In this document: piece by piece, positions 62,964-64,000 of the stretch
How the letters are laid out: the number at the start of each line of letters is the position of its first letter
Position numbering within the stretch: position 1 is the first letter of the stretch
Assembly: GCF_012958305.1 (NCBI RefSeq)
Contig: NZ_JABBYO010000007.1
Span: 62,001-126,000, forward strand
Direction: 5' to 3'
Origin: Tautonia rosea
Lineage (GTDB): Bacteria > Planctomycetota > Planctomycetia > Isosphaerales > Isosphaeraceae
Length of the DNA stretch: 64,000 nucleotides
Notes under the pieces: model-generated
What the model was told of the DNA's origin: nothing
Databases searched by the model: none
The model's input: only the letters and a program-made list of their open reading frames with translations
Translations under genes and position numbers: made by a program

Positions 62964-64000
62964 TCACCAGACGATTCCTGCCCCCTCCTCGCCGTTCGAC
63001 TCGCCGACCAATTGGATCAGCGGGACCAATCCGTACCGCCAGAGCGAACCGGTTTCGATGGCGTTGCCATAAGGATCCTGGTTGGCGTCGATGGCCGCCG
63101 GTTTATCGATCGCGACCACCTGATAAGGGACGCAGTTGGAAAAGGTGAGTGTGATCGACGAACCTGCAGACAAGTCGATCTTGTTGTTTTGGTCTTGCGG
63201 AATGTCCAGGGAACTCGAATACCAGCCTTCGATCTTCCAGACCACAACGTCCACAGGGCTGTTGTTCTGAAGCAGGAAGCTTTGGAACCCTCGCTCTCCC
63301 ACGGTGAGGTCGGGACTGGGCGTGGGTGCGCCGTCCCCCACCGGAAAGGCTTCGAGCCGGTAGGTCGCCTGCCGCGTGATGATCTGGTTGCAATCGGTCC
63401 CGGAACTCGTGCCACAAGTCGAAAGCTCGATGTCACGAATGGGCTGTTCGTTCTCCTTGATCACGATGCGGACAGCATCCTTCACCTCCCAGCTCAAACA
63501 GACGCTGTTGCCCTGGCAAGGGACAAAAATCGCACCGTTGTGCCACGCGTTGAACGAGACAATGTCAGCGGGAATGGCCTGGACGTCGAGCACCCGTGCA
63601 TTGCTCTGCAACCCTCGACTCGTGACCGACACGGTCCAGCTTCCCGGTGGGAAATTGCTACCCCGGCATCGAATCGAGGTCGCGCTGATGGTGAGGATTT
63701 CCAGCGTCCGGGTCGCTTCCCCCGCCTTCGACGCCCTCACCACCGTCTCTCCCGCCTTGAAGCATGAGCCCGTCAGTTGCAGCTCGAAGGTCCGACAGGC
63801 TTGCACGGCCTGCGGGGCAATGGCGTCGAGCGTTGGCGTGTCGAAGACCTCAATCGTCATCGAGTCGCTCAGGTGCCCCGGCGCGGTGGCCGTCAACACA
63901 ACATCTAGACACCCTGTTCCGGTCGCGGTGACCGACATGCTACTCGTGTCCTGTCCCTCGGGAATCACGACCGTTGCTGGAACCTGGAGCCGGCTGGGGT
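62964..64000 (-). CDS. TIG-like secreted protein, partial (runs off window)
   Basis: The frame is open to the right edge, so the N-terminus is missing; at least 345 residues are here. Its parts look like IPT/TIG and Ig-like beta-sandwiches: LDAIAPQAVQACRTFELQLTGSCFKAGETVV, GSWTVSVTSRGLQSNARVLDVQAI, then a cysteine-containing region (PCQGNSVCLSWEVKDAVRIV, CGTSSGTDCNQI) and NSPVDVVVWKIEGWYSS. A GTG at 63968 is an internal in-frame option. It faces the TolC gene tail to tail. Probably extracellular; function not known. Confidence 0.6.
   Translation of the reverse strand, partial: PSRLQVPATVVIPEGQDTSSMSVTATGTGCLDVVLTATAPGHLSDSMTIEVFDTPTLDAIAPQAVQACRTFELQLTGSCFKAGETVVRASKAGEATRTLEILTISATSIRCRGSNFPPGSWTVSVTSRGLQSNARVLDVQAIPADIVSFNAWHNGAIFVPCQGNSVCLSWEVKDAVRIVIKENEQPIRDIELSTCGTSSGTDCNQIITRQATYRLEAFPVGDGAPTPSPDLTVGERGFQSFLLQNNSPVDVVVWKIEGWYSSSLDIPQDQNNKIDLSAGSSITLTFSNCVPYQVVAIDKPAAIDANQDPYGNAIETGSLWRYGLVPLIQLVGESNGEEGAGIVW

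Overview
The window is GC-rich, densely coded bacterial DNA. Its gene set points to a planctomycete, most likely of the Isosphaeraceae (Tautonia/Isosphaera-like). The grounds are a DUF1559 protein with the 'FADGSVRF' ending, an NPCBM protein, a very long MoxR/DUF58/BatA/VWA gene cluster, Uma2 and M90-type proteins, and many secreted proteins with short signal peptides. The lineage is inferred from gene content only; no rRNA lies in the window. About 50 protein genes and one tRNA-Val are supported.

Layout. 0.2-2.8 kb (+): RidA, a small unknown protein, an SDR oxidoreductase and a UPF0309-type SIS protein. 2.8-9.4 kb (-): a row read as CorC-like CBS membrane protein, membrane-embedded spermidine-synthase-like protein, AhpD-like peroxidase, glutamate decarboxylase and the arsenosugar radical SAM enzyme ArsS. 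9.9-18.5 kb (+): tRNA-Val(CAC), a HAD dehalogenase fused to a discoidin-like domain, a secreted alpha/beta hydrolase, a probable selenoprotein redoxin, a membrane protein coupled to a DUF1559 protein, MtfA, and an exported enolase-superfamily enzyme. 18.6-38.7 kb (-): a 20-kb probable operon of 12 genes with overlapping or nearly touching ends, running from a PQQ-propeller protein through SIMPL, squalene-cyclase-like repeat, MoxR, DUF58 and three membrane proteins to coiled-coil, NPCBM and HEAT proteins. 38.9-48.8 kb (+): an enolase-superfamily enzyme, then the glycine cleavage genes gcvT, gcvH, gcvPA and gcvPB and a lipoyl-protein ligase. A PIN toxin pair, a SUKH-like gene, a Uma2 gene, a small membrane gene and two copies of a palindromic repeat are scattered among them. 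49.1-56.8 kb: FHA protein, a second MoxR ATPase, a third repeat copy, a multi-PAS histidine kinase (-), a thioredoxin-like [2Fe-2S] ferredoxin, panC-panD and lgt. 57.0-62.9 kb (+): a 1202-residue fusion of a C39-like/ABC exporter with a HlyD adaptor, followed by a TolC-type outer membrane protein. The window ends inside a minus-strand TIG-like protein.

Two items deserve most attention. First, a redoxin reading frame is interrupted by a single in-frame TGA exactly where the first cysteine of its CxxC site belongs. A hairpin with a GGUCU loop, like the E. coli fdhF SECIS, lies 18 nt downstream. The two pieces are best read as one secreted selenoprotein (U67-A-G-C70) with TPR and DsbD-N-like parts. 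Second, the one-chain ABC-HlyD protein has lost the key residue in Walker A, Q-loop, Walker B and H-loop at once, yet keeps an intact frame and a TolC partner. It may be a secretion or envelope-spanning assembly that does not work as an ordinary ATP-driven type I exporter.
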